A stretch of 64,000 nucleotides of DNA from Bacillota bacterium (GTDB lineage: Bacteria; Bacillota; Clostridia; Christensenellales; CAG-138): NCBI GenBank assembly GCA_023395595.1, contig JAEWYO010000037.1:16679-80678 (forward strand). Direction: 5' to 3'. The notes under the pieces were generated by a model. The model did no database searches. It had not been told where the DNA came from and was given only the letters and a program-made list of their open reading frames with translations. A program made the translations under genes and the position numbers. This document shows, in pieces, positions 1-8,569 of the stretch (positions are counted from its first letter, which is position 1; every line of letters begins with the position of its first letter).

Positions 1-147
1 CACATACATGATGAGGTCGTCATTGAAGCCCCGGAAACCGCTTCGCTGGAGGAGATCTGCGAGATGATGGGACGCACTCCGGCCTGGGCTGACGGGCTGC
101 TTCTTCGAGCGGACGGATTTGTGTGCGACTTTTACAAGAAAGACTGA
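1..147 (+). CDS. Phage DNA polymerase, family A, C-terminal end (partial)
   Basis: The window opens inside a gene whose last 48 residues are visible. They contain HDEVVIE, the conserved HDE motif of the family A (Pol I-like) palm, and end in ADGFVCDFYKKD, a typical tail of prophage-encoded DNA polymerases. In this phage group the polymerase replicates phage DNA beside the VirE-type primase and SNF2 helicase found downstream, which fits the order here. The start lies outside the window. The stop at 145-147 is followed ten bases later by the next gene, whose ribosome-binding site overlaps the stop. Confidence 0.85.
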   Translation, partial: HIHDEVVIEAPETASLEEICEMMGRTPAWADGLLLRADGFVCDFYKKD

Positions 148-157
148 GGTGAAACAA

Positions 158-586
158 ATGGGAGTAAACAAATTCAACGCGGAGGGCTATTTCGACCCCA
201 CGGCATATGAAGCTCTTACCGCGATAGAGAAGGAAGCGAAACAGAACGCCGCGTTTCGCCCGGTGGTGTATATATGCTCGCCGCTATCCGGCGATATATC
301 GGGCAATCAGGAGAAGGCGCGGCGGTACTGCAGGTTCGCGGTCGACAGTGGTTATATCCCGCTGGCTCCGCATCTGTTCTTTCCGCAGTTTATGCGGGAG
401 GACTCGCAGGCGGAGCGCGACCTCGCGCTGTTCATGGACATCGTACTGCTGTCCAAATGCGCCGAGCTGTGGGTATTTGGAAGCACGATCTCAAAAGGCA
501 TGGGCATGGAGATCGAGAAGGCAAAGCGTAAAGGGCAGTACATTCGCTACTTTACCGATGATTGTAAGGAGGTACAAACGAAATGA
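158..586 (+). CDS. DUF4406-type phage protein
   Basis: This 142-residue protein carries the pattern of the DUF4406 / nucleoside 2-deoxyribosyltransferase-like fold: YICSPLSG at the first strand, a middle APHLFFPQF segment, and a late ELWVFG / SKGMGMEIEKA segment resembling the nucleotide-binding part of the fold. Family members are common in early regions of Firmicute phages and their substrate is not established. I chose ATG 158 over an upstream in-frame ATG at 119 because GAGGTG lies just before it and the longer form would overlap the polymerase. Its stop overlaps the next start (ATGA), so the genes are translationally coupled. Confidence 0.75.
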   Translation: MGVNKFNAEGYFDPTAYEALTAIEKEAKQNAAFRPVVYICSPLSGDISGNQEKARRYCRFAVDSGYIPLAPHLFFPQFMREDSQAERDLALFMDIVLLSKCAELWVFGSTISKGMGMEIEKAKRKGQYIRYFTDDCKEVQTK

Positions 587-1227
587 ATGAATTGATCCCG
601 ATCCAGTATGAAAACGAGAAACCCACCGTCAGCGGGCGGGAGCTTCACACCGCGCTCGAAATAGGCTCGGAATACGCGAAATGGTTTGAAAGGATGTGCG
701 AATTCGGCTTTAACGAAGGGAAAGACTATTCGTCATTTTTGACGAATAGGTCTGACGGGCTTCCTGGCAAACCCAAGACCGACCACGCGGTCACCATCCC
801 TATGGCGAAGGAGATTTGCATGCTCCAGCGCACCGCCAAGGGCAAGCAATGCCGCGAGTATTTTATCAGCTGCGAGGAAGCGTGGAACTCGCCGGACAAG
901 ATCATGGAGCGCGCGCTGCAGATCGCGCACCGGCGCGCCATCGAAGCGGAGCGTCGCATCTTCGGTTTACTGGAGGAAAAGGAAACGCTCGAAATCGCGC
1001 TGAATGAGTCGATCCAGTTTTACACTGTGGCGAAATATAACGGCGCGTTCAAAAAGGGCTGGACGTTGGCGCAGTGCCAGTTGATCGGCAAACAACTCTC
1101 GGCGTATTGCCACGCGCGCGCCATACAGATTCGAAAATGTGAAACCAACGATGAACGCTTTGGAACGGTGAACAGCTATCCCATTTCTGCCTGGGAGGCT
1201 TTCATGGAGGTGGGATTATATGCGTAA
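583..1227 (+). CDS. Phage antirepressor (AntA/AntB type)
   Basis: The 214-residue product has an N-terminal AntA/AntB-like domain: VSGRELHTALEIG, then KWFERMCEFGFNEGKDYSS and MAKEICMLQRTAKG, the usual hallmarks of the family. A basic, helical C-terminal half (about 100-214) follows. Antirepressors neutralise the prophage repressor by direct binding and so favour lytic growth. The CI-like repressor it would act on is not in this window. The start overlaps the previous stop by four bases and its end overlaps the primase start by eight, placing it in the middle of the early operon. Confidence 0.8.
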   Translation: MNELIPIQYENEKPTVSGRELHTALEIGSEYAKWFERMCEFGFNEGKDYSSFLTNRSDGLPGKPKTDHAVTIPMAKEICMLQRTAKGKQCREYFISCEEAWNSPDKIMERALQIAHRRAIEAERRIFGLLEEKETLEIALNESIQFYTVAKYNGAFKKGWTLAQCQLIGKQLSAYCHARAIQIRKCETNDERFGTVNSYPISAWEAFMEVGLYA

Positions 1228-3580
1228 TTTACCAGTTGCATATGGCAATAGCTGCTTTGCCAAGACATGGCCGAATAAAACGATCCCCTTTGATGAGCTC
1301 TGCGCGCGGTTGGAACAGACCATCCGCACGACGGAATCCGTGGAGGAATACCAGAAGATGCCGAAAGCAGAGCGCGATCGCATCAAAGATAAGGGCGGGT
1401 TCGTCGGAGGTCAGCTGCGCGACAATCGTCGCAAGCGTGAAAACGTGACTTGCCGTTCCATGTTAACTCTGGACTGCGACCATGCTGATGCTGGATTCAT
1501 TGCCCGCTTTCTCTCAGGCTGCAAGCACGCCGCCTGCCTATACACGACACATGGCCATACGCCGGAAGCGCCGCGCGTCCGCGTCATCGTACCCATGACC
1601 CGAGACGTCACCCCGGATGAGTTCGTCGCCATTTCACGTTACTTCGCCGATGAATGGGGCATCGACCAGTTCGACGAGTGCTCGTATCGTCCGCACCAGC
1701 TCATGTATTGGCCGACCACCCCGGCTAACGGCGAATATGTGTTTCAGCGCGTCGACGGCGCGTGGCTCGACCCGGATGTCTATCTCGCGGCGCACCCGAA
1801 CTGGAAAGACTGTTCCTTGCTACCGACCTCTTCCCGTGAGAGCGCTGTTCGTGAAGGCAGCAAGAAGCCGCAAGAGGATCCGTTCGAAAAGCGCGGCGTT
1901 GTCGGGGCGTTCTGCCGTGCCTATACCATCGAGGAAGCCATGGAAACGTTTCTTCCGGACGTCTATGAACCCAGCGTCATGGACGGGAGATTCGACTATA
2001 TCCCCGCCGACAGTAGCGCGGGCGTTGTCGTCTATGACGGGAAGTTCGCGTACAGTCACCATGCCACCGACCCGGCATGCGGAAGGCTGCTGAACGCTTT
2101 TGACCTCGTCCGGCTCCATCGATTTCGTGACCTCGACGATAAATGCCCGCTCGATACGCCCATCGGTAAGTTGCCGTCGTTCTCCGCTATGAGCGAGTTC
2201 GCAATAAAGGACGAGCTTGTCAAGAGCGTATTCGCGGAGGAGCGCAAAGCGCAGGCGGAACAAGAGTTCGCTGACGAAGACTGGGAAAACGCACTCGAAC
2301 TTGAAAAGAACGGTCGCGTCAAGGATACCCTCGATAATATCGTGCTGATCCTTGACAACGACCCTAAGCTTGCGGTCATAGGGTACAACGAACTGAAAAG
2401 CACAATCGACTTCCTCGCTCGACCTGCATGGCAGCCGATCAAATATCCGACCTGGACGGACAATGACACGTCGCAGCTACGAGTGTATTTGAGCGAAACC
2501 TATGGTATTTATTCGCCCAACAAAACAACGGACGCGCTCAACATGGTGGCGGCGAAGCGCAAGCACCACCCCATCCGCGACTACCTGAACGGTCTGCCCA
2601 CATGGGACGGCGAGGCGCGGCTCGACACGTTGCTAGTCGACTACCTCGGAGCGGAGGATACGGCGTATGTTCGTGCGATCACCAGAAAAACACTGGTCGC
2701 AGCGGTCGCACGGGTGTTCGAACCCGGTATAAAGTTCGACTCCGTACTTGTCATGGACGGCCCACAGGAAAAAGGCAAAAGCACACTGTTCAATCGGCTG
2801 GCCGGAGACGCATGGTTCAACGACGGTCTTACGCTGACCGATATGCAGGACAAAACCGGCGCGGAAAAACTGCAGGGCTACTGGATCATGGAAATCGGAG
2901 AACTGACGGGCATGCGAAAATCGGACATCGACAGCGTGAAGTCCTTCATCTCCCGCCGTGACGATAAGTACCGCGCCAGTTATGGCCGTGTTGTCGAGAG
3001 TCACCCGCGGCAATCCATCATCGTTGCCACCGTCAACGGCACAGGCGGCTTCCTTCGCGACCCCACAGGGAACCGCCGATTTTGGCCAGTGAATACACCG
3101 GGCGGCACAACGCGCCACGCGTGGGATCTGACGGAAACGGACGTCGTGCAGATTTGGGCGGAAGCAATGGTGCGCTGGAAAGAGGGCGAACGGCTGTTTC
3201 TCGAAGGCGATGTGAAGCTGGAAGCCAACGTCATGCAAAACGCCGCGCTTGAAACCGACGAGCGCGAAGGCATGGTGCGCGAGTATCTTGAGCGGCTATT
3301 GCCCGAAGGCTGGGACGATTACGACCTATACGCGCGACGCTCGTTCCTGTCGGGCAGCGAGTTCGGCGCGACGGAAATGGGCGTCAAGTGTCGCAGATAT
3401 GTCAGCACCATGGAAATATGGGCGGAGTGTTTCGGTAAAGACCCGTCCTCGATTCGCAAAATTGACAGCTACGAACTCGGTGTAGTGCTTCGAAAGCTGG
3501 GTTGGGTATCCTGCGAAACGCGCAAGCGTATTCCGTTGTATGGTCAACAGCGCATGTGGGAGTGTGACAAACAAAAATGA
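1220..3580 (+). CDS. VirE-type primase/helicase (phage replication)
   Basis: A 786-residue protein with two parts. The N-terminal third (about 40-200) resembles the primase-like domain of VirE family proteins, with LTLDCDHAD and YTTHGHTPEAPRVRVI, matching the aspartate-rich metal site and basic follow-on motif of that fold. The C-terminal half is a virulence-associated E (superfamily 3-like) ATPase: Walker A in DGPQEKGKST near residue 515, WIMEIGEL as Walker B, and a GNRRFWPV sensor segment. It should prime and unwind phage DNA with the polymerase upstream. Length is usual for the family. It overlaps the antirepressor by eight bases. Confidence 0.88.
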   Translation: MRNLPVAYGNSCFAKTWPNKTIPFDELCARLEQTIRTTESVEEYQKMPKAERDRIKDKGGFVGGQLRDNRRKRENVTCRSMLTLDCDHADAGFIARFLSGCKHAACLYTTHGHTPEAPRVRVIVPMTRDVTPDEFVAISRYFADEWGIDQFDECSYRPHQLMYWPTTPANGEYVFQRVDGAWLDPDVYLAAHPNWKDCSLLPTSSRESAVREGSKKPQEDPFEKRGVVGAFCRAYTIEEAMETFLPDVYEPSVMDGRFDYIPADSSAGVVVYDGKFAYSHHATDPACGRLLNAFDLVRLHRFRDLDDKCPLDTPIGKLPSFSAMSEFAIKDELVKSVFAEERKAQAEQEFADEDWENALELEKNGRVKDTLDNIVLILDNDPKLAVIGYNELKSTIDFLARPAWQPIKYPTWTDNDTSQLRVYLSETYGIYSPNKTTDALNMVAAKRKHHPIRDYLNGLPTWDGEARLDTLLVDYLGAEDTAYVRAITRKTLVAAVARVFEPGIKFDSVLVMDGPQEKGKSTLFNRLAGDAWFNDGLTLTDMQDKTGAEKLQGYWIMEIGELTGMRKSDIDSVKSFISRRDDKYRASYGRVVESHPRQSIIVATVNGTGGFLRDPTGNRRFWPVNTPGGTTRHAWDLTETDVVQIWAEAMVRWKEGERLFLEGDVKLEANVMQNAALETDEREGMVREYLERLLPEGWDDYDLYARRSFLSGSEFGATEMGVKCRRYVSTMEIWAECFGKDPSSIRKIDSYELGVVLRKLGWVSCETRKRIPLYGQQRMWECDKQK

Positions 3581-3783
3581 AAGCACAAACACGAGTAAAC
3601 AGAAAACCAGTAACCGTGGGGATTTCTACGGTTTCTGATGACAAGTGTGACTATGACTACTATATAAAACTCATGAACTGCAAAGGGGTAAGTAGTCAAG
3701 CTGTACACCCGCGTAGGGATATTAATAGAAATCCTGTCCGCGTCGTCACCTTGTCTCAATCATGGGAGGTCGATCATGCGTGA
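3577..3783 (+). CDS. Small hypothetical ORF between VirE and VRR-NUC
   Basis: A 68-codon reading frame whose ATG overlaps the primase stop (ATGA) and whose end overlaps the nuclease start by eight bases, the coupling pattern used across this operon. The sequence is basic at the N terminus and has no recognisable domain. No independent ribosome-binding site is visible. It may be a genuine small coupled gene or chance reading through a short intergenic gap. Confidence 0.3.
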   Translation: MKAQTRVNRKPVTVGISTVSDDKCDYDYYIKLMNCKGVSSQAVHPRRDINRNPVRVVTLSQSWEVDHA

Positions 3784-4057
3784 AAAAACGTTAGAAGCGC
3801 TGCTGGTACAGGCCGTCAAATCGATGGGCGGTCTCGCGCCCAAGTTTGTCAGCCCCGGTTTCGATGGAATGCCCGACCGTATCGTCCTTCTGCCGCATAG
3901 CAAAATGGCGTTTGTCGAGGTCAAAGCACATGGAAAGAAACCGCGCCCTCTGCAGGTAAGGCGAAAGAGCCAGTTAGAATCACTCGGTTTTTCGGTGTAC
4001 TGTCTGGACGACGCGGCGCAGATTGGAGGGATGCTCGGTGAAATACAGTCCATATGA
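3776..4057 (+). CDS. VRR-NUC domain nuclease
   Basis: A compact 93-residue VRR-NUC protein of the PD-(D/E)XK superfamily. Visible motifs are SPGFDGMPDRIVLLP (catalytic Asp) and AFVEVKAHGKKPRPLQ (the E-x-K pair, then the family's basic/Gln segment). Stand-alone VRR-NUC proteins occur next to SNF2 helicases in phage early operons and are thought to cut branched DNA during replication or recombination; exact specificity is unknown. GGGAGGT lies before ATG 3776. Its end overlaps the helicase start. Confidence 0.88.
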   Translation: MREKTLEALLVQAVKSMGGLAPKFVSPGFDGMPDRIVLLPHSKMAFVEVKAHGKKPRPLQVRRKSQLESLGFSVYCLDDAAQIGGMLGEIQSI

Positions 4058-5408
4058 ATACCAATCCTATGCCACCAACTTCATTCTGACACACCCCGCG
4101 GCGGCGGTATTCCTCGATATGGGCCTTGGCAAAAGCGTCATTGCTCTTACGGCGATTTTCGATCTCTGCCTTGACAGCTTCCTTGTCAGAAAGGTGCTGG
4201 TGATCGCTCCGCTGCGCGTCGCAAGGGACACATGGCCCGAAGAGATCCTGAAATGGGATCACCTTCATGGCCTGACTTATTCCGTCGCGCTCGGCACGGA
4301 ATCGGAGCGCAAAGCGGCGCTTATGCAGCGCGCGAGCATGTTTATCATCAACCGCGAGAATGTGCAGTGGCTCGTTGAGGAAAGCGGACTGCCCTTCGAT
4401 TTCGACATGGTGGTGATCGACGAACTGTCATCGTTCAAGTCATATCAGGCAAAGCGGTTCAGAAGCCTCCTGAAAGTGCGTCCGACAGTTACCCGTATCG
4501 TGGGCCTGACGGGAACGCCAAGCGGAAACGGGCTGATGGACTTATGGGCGGAGTTCCGTATCCTCGATATGGGCATAAGGCTCGGGCGTTTCATCACCCG
4601 CTTCCGCACGACACACTTCACACCCGACAAACGCAACGGGCAGGTCGTATTCAGCTATAAACCACTGCCCGATGCGGAAGAGGACATCTATCGAAAGATA
4701 TCGGATATCACAATTTCCATGAGGGCAGCCGACCACTTGAAAATGCCGGAGTGCGTGATAAACGAAGTGAAAGTCAAACTGTCGGATGCAGAACGCGAGG
4801 TTTACGACCGCTTCAAACGGGAATTGGTGCTTTCACACAAGGGCGAGGAAATCGACGCTGGCAACGCCGCCGTTCTGGCGGGTAAACTCTCGCAAATGGC
4901 AAACGGAGCGATATACGGTGAAAACAAGCGGGTATTGCCGGTTCACGAGCGTAAACTGGATGCTTTGGAAGACTTGATTGAAGCGGCGAACGGAAAGCCC
5001 GTGCTGGTCGCGTACTGGTTCAAACACGACCTTGCGCGAATACAGGAACGATTGCGCAAACTCCACATCCCATTCGCCACCTTGGATACGGCCGAAAGCA
5101 TCGTCCGCTGGAATCAGGCCGAACTGCCCGTGGCGCTGATCCATCCCGCGTCAGCGGGACATGGCTTGAACTTACAGGCTGGCGGTTCGACCATCATATG
5201 GTTCGGACTGACATGGAGTTTGGAACTGTACCAGCAGACGAACGCCCGTTTATGGAGGCAAGGTCAGAAAGCCGATTCTGTGGTGATAAGCCATATTATC
5301 GCAACCGGCACGATCGACGAGCGCATCATGACCGCGCTTCGGAAAAAGGATAAAACGCAGACCGCCCTTATCGACGCGGTCAAAGCAGATTTGGAGGTAA
5401 CACATTGA
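4038..5408 (+). CDS. SNF2-family DEAD-like helicase
   Basis: A 456-residue superfamily 2 ATPase of the phage SNF2 type. Motif I is DMGLGKSVIAL near residue 40, motif II is VVIDELSSFK near 125, motif III is VGLTGTPSGNG, and the C-terminal RecA-like domain carries HPASAGHGLNLQAGG and ARLWRQGQK (motifs V and VI). It likely remodels phage DNA with the VRR-NUC and VirE proteins. I chose the GTG at 4038, since GGAGGG lies seven bases upstream; a TTG at 4023 in the same frame would cover that site. Confidence 0.9.
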   Translation: MKYSPYEYQSYATNFILTHPAAAVFLDMGLGKSVIALTAIFDLCLDSFLVRKVLVIAPLRVARDTWPEEILKWDHLHGLTYSVALGTESERKAALMQRASMFIINRENVQWLVEESGLPFDFDMVVIDELSSFKSYQAKRFRSLLKVRPTVTRIVGLTGTPSGNGLMDLWAEFRILDMGIRLGRFITRFRTTHFTPDKRNGQVVFSYKPLPDAEEDIYRKISDITISMRAADHLKMPECVINEVKVKLSDAEREVYDRFKRELVLSHKGEEIDAGNAAVLAGKLSQMANGAIYGENKRVLPVHERKLDALEDLIEAANGKPVLVAYWFKHDLARIQERLRKLHIPFATLDTAESIVRWNQAELPVALIHPASAGHGLNLQAGGSTIIWFGLTWSLELYQQTNARLWRQGQKADSVVISHIIATGTIDERIMTALRKKDKTQTALIDAVKADLEVTH

Positions 5409-5626
5409 TGGATCAATTTGAGGGACTCGCAAACGCCATCATCATACAGGCTGCGGCCGATTACAGACTGGCGCTGAAGCAACTTCGGCAGAATCCGCTC
5501 TTCCAGCCAGCGATCCGAATGAGCTATGAAGTCGAACGATTTTTCCGTTCAGACTGGTTTTCTATTCTGACGCGCATCAACGGGATCAAACTGCTGGCAC
5601 GGCTCAAAACGGAGGTGGAAATATGA
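5408..5626 (+). CDS. Small phage protein of unknown function
   Basis: A 72-residue protein with no domain I can name. It is mostly helical with a central basic/aromatic stretch (FFRSDWFSILTRINGIKLL). Proteins of this size and pattern sit between the SNF2 helicase and the ArpU/DUF1492 regulator in many clostridial prophages. GGAGGT at 5394-5399 points to the ATG at 5408, which shares one base with the helicase stop. Its own stop overlaps the following start, so it belongs to the same operon. Confidence 0.65.
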   Translation: MDQFEGLANAIIIQAAADYRLALKQLRQNPLFQPAIRMSYEVERFFRSDWFSILTRINGIKLLARLKTEVEI

Positions 5627-6039
5627 CGGCGAGAGATTATTTATCCCAGGCATATCGGCTAGACCAGCGCATCAACAGTAAACTCGAACAGGTCGAATCG
5701 CTGAATGGTCTGGCCACAAAAGTCAGCAGCACGCTAACCGGAATGCCCAAGAATCCCAATCGCACCGCTTCCTCTATGGCGGACACCGTAACAAAGATAA
5801 TCGCCCTGCAGGCGGAGATCAATAACGACATCGATCGACTTGTGGATTTAAAGCGGGAAATGGTCGCCGTCATTAAGGCTGTGGCGAACACGGAACGCCA
5901 AACGCTGCTGGAACTTCGATACCTCTGCTTCAAAACATGGGAGCAGATTGCGGTGGAGATGGACTACACCGTGCGCAACGTACACCTGCTCCACAAGGAA
6001 GCGTTGAAAGCCGTTGTCGTTCCAGCAAGTCTTCACTAA
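5623..6039 (+). CDS. ArpU/DUF1492-type late transcription regulator
   Basis: A 138-residue phage regulator related to sigma region 4. An N-terminal helical region (about 1-90) precedes a helix-turn-helix, seen in the ERQTLLELRYL ... WEQIAVEMDYTVRNVHLLHKEAL segment, the classical region 4 pattern. ArpU and DUF1492 proteins activate late or structural operons in Gram-positive phages. It is the last gene before the packaging genes, and three evenly spaced TTCACTA repeats begin within its last codons, as expected if it acts at the promoter immediately downstream. Confidence 0.82.
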   Translation: MTARDYLSQAYRLDQRINSKLEQVESLNGLATKVSSTLTGMPKNPNRTASSMADTVTKIIALQAEINNDIDRLVDLKREMVAVIKAVANTERQTLLELRYLCFKTWEQIAVEMDYTVRNVHLLHKEALKAVVVPASLH

Positions 6040-6085
6040 ATTTCACTATTTTTCACTATCGGTTATGTGATAGTGTTATGGTAGC
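6032..6085 (+). promoter_or_regulatory. Probable phage late promoter with phased repeats
   Basis: Three copies of TTCACTA start at 6032, 6042 and 6052, exactly ten bases apart (one helical turn). The last, within TTCACTATC, is followed by the inverted form GTGATAGTG at 6067-6075 and then TTATGG. Phased repeats upstream of the packaging operon and directly after the ArpU/DUF1492 gene fit an activator-binding array. No good -35 hexamer is visible, as expected for an activator-dependent promoter. The role is inferred. Confidence 0.55.
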
Positions 6086-6100
6086 GAAACAGAATACGAC

Positions 6101-6134
6101 AGCCACCCGGGAGAAATCCTCGGTGGCTTTTTGT
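6101..6134 (+). terminator. Rho-independent terminator ahead of HNH gene
   Basis: AGCCACC at 6101-6107 pairs with GGTGGCT at 6122-6128, with a partly paired interior and a T-rich tail (TTTTTGTTTG). It would end early transcripts, or attenuate late ones, just before the HNH nuclease gene. Confidence 0.75.
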
Positions 6135-6155
6135 TTGCCCAGAGGAGGCGACTAT

Positions 6156-6512
6156 ATGCCAAGGCGACCCAAGCGTCCCTGCTCCCGCCCTGGTTGTGGC
6201 AGATTGACTGATGGTCGGTATTGCGACGAGCATAGGCAGATTGCCGAGCATCATTACAACAAATATCAGCGCGACCCTGACACCAGCCAACGTTACGGTC
6301 GAGCATGGCGGAGAATCCGTGCGCGTTATATTCAGGCACATCCGCTTTGCGAGCAATGTCAGAACGAAGGCAGGCTGACGCCCGCGCAGGAAGTGCATCA
6401 CGTTCTGCCGCTAGCAGACGGGGGCACGCACGACGCGGGGAATCTAAAGGCGTTGTGCAAGAGCTGCCACTCCAGCATTACGATCGGTAGCAACAACAAA
6501 AAGCATCATTAG
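6156..6512 (+). CDS. HNH endonuclease (packaging-associated)
   Basis: A 118-residue HNH nuclease. Two zinc-ligand pairs are visible (CSRPGC and CEQCQNEG), followed by VHHVLPLADGGTHDAGNLKALCKSCHS, which holds the H-H...N...H core and a final CxxCH. HNH proteins next to terminases are known components of cos-type packaging machines, where they stimulate terminase cleavage. ATG 6156 is preceded by AGAGGAGG; longer upstream in-frame starts would run back through the terminator and into the regulator gene. Confidence 0.88.
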   Translation: MPRRPKRPCSRPGCGRLTDGRYCDEHRQIAEHHYNKYQRDPDTSQRYGRAWRRIRARYIQAHPLCEQCQNEGRLTPAQEVHHVLPLADGGTHDAGNLKALCKSCHSSITIGSNNKKHH

Positions 6513-6649
6513 CGTTATTCAACAACCCCCGTGGGGTATATCAATCTCCACAGCTTTCATTTTTGTGCAACGCGGTCGGGTCGTGTGTAGATTTTCGCGA
6601 AAGTTTCTAGGGGAATAGCCCCATAAGTTTATCTTGGGAGGAAACACAC
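6513..6649 (+). other. Intergenic gap, possible cos region
   Basis: This 137-base gap between the HNH and small terminase genes holds short hairpins (ACCCCCGTGGGGT; AGGGGAATAGCCCC) and a G+C-rich centre (CGCGGTCGGGTCGTG) but no reading frame. In HNH-P27 type phages the cohesive-end site usually lies about here. No end sequence can be deduced from the window alone. Confidence 0.25.
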
Positions 6650-7189
6650 ATGGGAAGACGAGGCCCTGCAGCAGGTCAGGGCGGTAGACCGCCGAAACCG
6701 CTGGCGGAGAAAGTGCTGGATGGAAATCCCGGGAAACGAAAACTGACCGTTGTAGAATTCCCCTGTTCCAGCGAATTCCATGGTTTGAATATGCCGCCAC
6801 CGCGCGAGATGCTCTCCGCCATACAGAAAGACGGTAAGCCGCTCATTGCATCGGAGATCTACGAGCGAACTTGGGCTTGGCTGAATGAACGTGGCTGCGC
6901 GAGCATCGTCTCCCCGCAGGTGTTGGAGCGATACGCCATGAGCGGCGCACGTTGGATCCAGTGTGAAGCGGCAATCACGGAATATGGATTCCTGGCAAAG
7001 CATCCGACGACGGGTAACGCGATCCAGTCACCGTATGTGGCAATGAGTCAGAACTACATGGCGCAAACAAACCGGCTCTGGTATGAGATCTTCCAGATCG
7101 TGAAAGAAAACTGCGCCGCTGATTATACTGGCGCAAATCCGCAGGACGACGTTATGGAGCGTCTGTTGACGGCGCGAAAGGGGAAATGA
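6650..7189 (+). CDS. terS: Terminase small subunit, P27 family
   Basis: A 179-residue protein with the P27-family N-terminal signature GRRGPAAGQGGRPPKP followed by LDGNPGKRKL, and the family's central helical segment (YERTWAWLNERGCASIVSPQVLERYA, residues about 67-92). The small subunit recognises the packaging site on phage DNA and recruits the large subunit. GGGAGG lies nine bases before the ATG. Its stop overlaps the next start. Unusually, the large subunit is nearly 5 kb downstream, beyond a block of DNA-modification genes. Confidence 0.92.
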   Translation: MGRRGPAAGQGGRPPKPLAEKVLDGNPGKRKLTVVEFPCSSEFHGLNMPPPREMLSAIQKDGKPLIASEIYERTWAWLNERGCASIVSPQVLERYAMSGARWIQCEAAITEYGFLAKHPTTGNAIQSPYVAMSQNYMAQTNRLWYEIFQIVKENCAADYTGANPQDDVMERLLTARKGK

Positions 7190-7368
7190 GTATGGACGAA
7201 GTACAGGCGTTTATCCATTCGCTCCGATACCACCGCTTGACAAGCCAGCAGCGCAAAACGCTGCGTGGGCAGGCGCTCGCTGGGAACCTTCCCGCTGCAC
7301 AGGTTGGTTTACGAAAAATCGTGTCGAAAGGAATTAACCATGGTCGTTCAAACGCTGCCGGTCGATAA
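7186..7368 (+). CDS. Small conserved phage protein
   Basis: A 60-residue protein rich in basic residues (SLRYHRLTSQQRKTLRGQALAG). The pattern is common in clostridial prophages between the small terminase and a ParB-methylase gene; its role is unknown and it may bind nucleic acid. It starts in an ATGA overlap with the terminase gene (a second ATG at 7192 is also possible) and its end overlaps the methylase start by 29 bases. Confidence 0.6.
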   Translation: MSMDEVQAFIHSLRYHRLTSQQRKTLRGQALAGNLPAAQVGLRKIVSKGINHGRSNAAGR

Positions 7369-8569
7369 GCTCATCCCGTCGGATTACAATCCGCGAAAAG
7401 ATTTAAAGCCCGGCGACCCCGAATATGAAAAGCTAAAACGATCCTTGTCGGAGTTCGGATATGTGGAACCGGTTATCTGGAATAAGACTACCGGCCACAT
7501 TGTCGGCGGACACCAACGGTTGAAAGTGCTGATCGATACCGGCGTGACCGAAGTAGAATGTGTCGTCGTGGAAATGAGCGCAGAGAAAGAAAAAGCGCTC
7601 AACGTCGCGCTGAACAAAATCAGCGGCGAGTGGGACAAGGATAAACTATCTTTGCTGATCGCCGACCTGCAGGGTGCGGATTTCGACGTATCTCTGACCG
7701 GCTTCGACGCGCCTGAGCTAGATGCGTTGTTCAAAGATGCGCAGCGCGCCGATGTTCATGACGATGATTTCGACGTCGACGCCGCGCTCAAGGAGCCTGC
7801 GATGACAAAGCTGGGTGACCTTTGGCTGCTCGGCAAACATAGGCTCATCTGCGGCGACAGCACAAAACGTGATGTGTTCGACCTTCTCATGGACGGCGGT
7901 CAAGCCAACCTCGTGGTCACCGATCCCCCATACAATGTAAATTACGAAGGCAGCGCCGGCAAGATCAAAAACGACAACATGGCAGACGCCACGTTCTATG
8001 AGTTCCTGCTCGCTTCGTTTCAGAACATGGAAGCTTGCATGGCGAATGACGCGTCGATCTATGTGTTCCACGCGGATACTGAAGGACTGAATTTTCGCAG
8101 AGCGTTTTCGGAAGCGGGGTTTTATCTTTCCGGCACTTGCATCTGGAAGAAGCAGTCTCTGGTGCTCGGACGGAGTCCATACCAATGGCGGCATGAACCG
8201 GTGTTGTTTGGATGGAAGAAAAAGGGTAAGCACGAATGGTACGCCGATCGTAAACAAACGACCATCTGGGAGTTCGACAAACCCAAGCAGAACGCCGACC
8301 ACCCGACCATGAAGCCTGTGGAGCTTCTGGCGTATCCGATTCTGAACTCCAGCATGGCGAACTGTGTCGTGCTTGACCCGTTCGGCGGCAGCGGCAGTAC
8401 CCTGATCGCATGCGAACAGACCGATCGCGTCTGCCGCATGATTGAGCTGGACGAGAAGTATTGCGACGTGATTGTGAAGCGGTATATCGAGCAAGTTGGT
8501 TCGCCGAAGGACGTCACTCTGGTTCGTGATAGTGCTGAAACGCCTTACGCGGAGGTTGCGCATGCGTGA
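7340..8569 (+). CDS. ParB-like nuclease domain / DNA adenine-type methyltransferase fusion
   Basis: A 409-residue fusion. Residues about 1-100 form a ParB/sulfiredoxin-like domain (LIPSDYNPRKD, IVGGHQRLKVL). The rest is a DNA methyltransferase with catalytic motif IV DPPYNV near residue 195 and the S-adenosylmethionine motif I DPFGGSGSTLIA after it. This order is that of the beta class (N6-adenine or N4-cytosine). No cognate restriction enzyme is nearby, so it is probably an orphan phage methylase protecting or marking phage DNA. AAAGGA precedes ATG 7340. Confidence 0.9.
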   Translation: MVVQTLPVDKLIPSDYNPRKDLKPGDPEYEKLKRSLSEFGYVEPVIWNKTTGHIVGGHQRLKVLIDTGVTEVECVVVEMSAEKEKALNVALNKISGEWDKDKLSLLIADLQGADFDVSLTGFDAPELDALFKDAQRADVHDDDFDVDAALKEPAMTKLGDLWLLGKHRLICGDSTKRDVFDLLMDGGQANLVVTDPPYNVNYEGSAGKIKNDNMADATFYEFLLASFQNMEACMANDASIYVFHADTEGLNFRRAFSEAGFYLSGTCIWKKQSLVLGRSPYQWRHEPVLFGWKKKGKHEWYADRKQTTIWEFDKPKQNADHPTMKPVELLAYPILNSSMANCVVLDPFGGSGSTLIACEQTDRVCRMIELDEKYCDVIVKRYIEQVGSPKDVTLVRDSAETPYAEVAHA

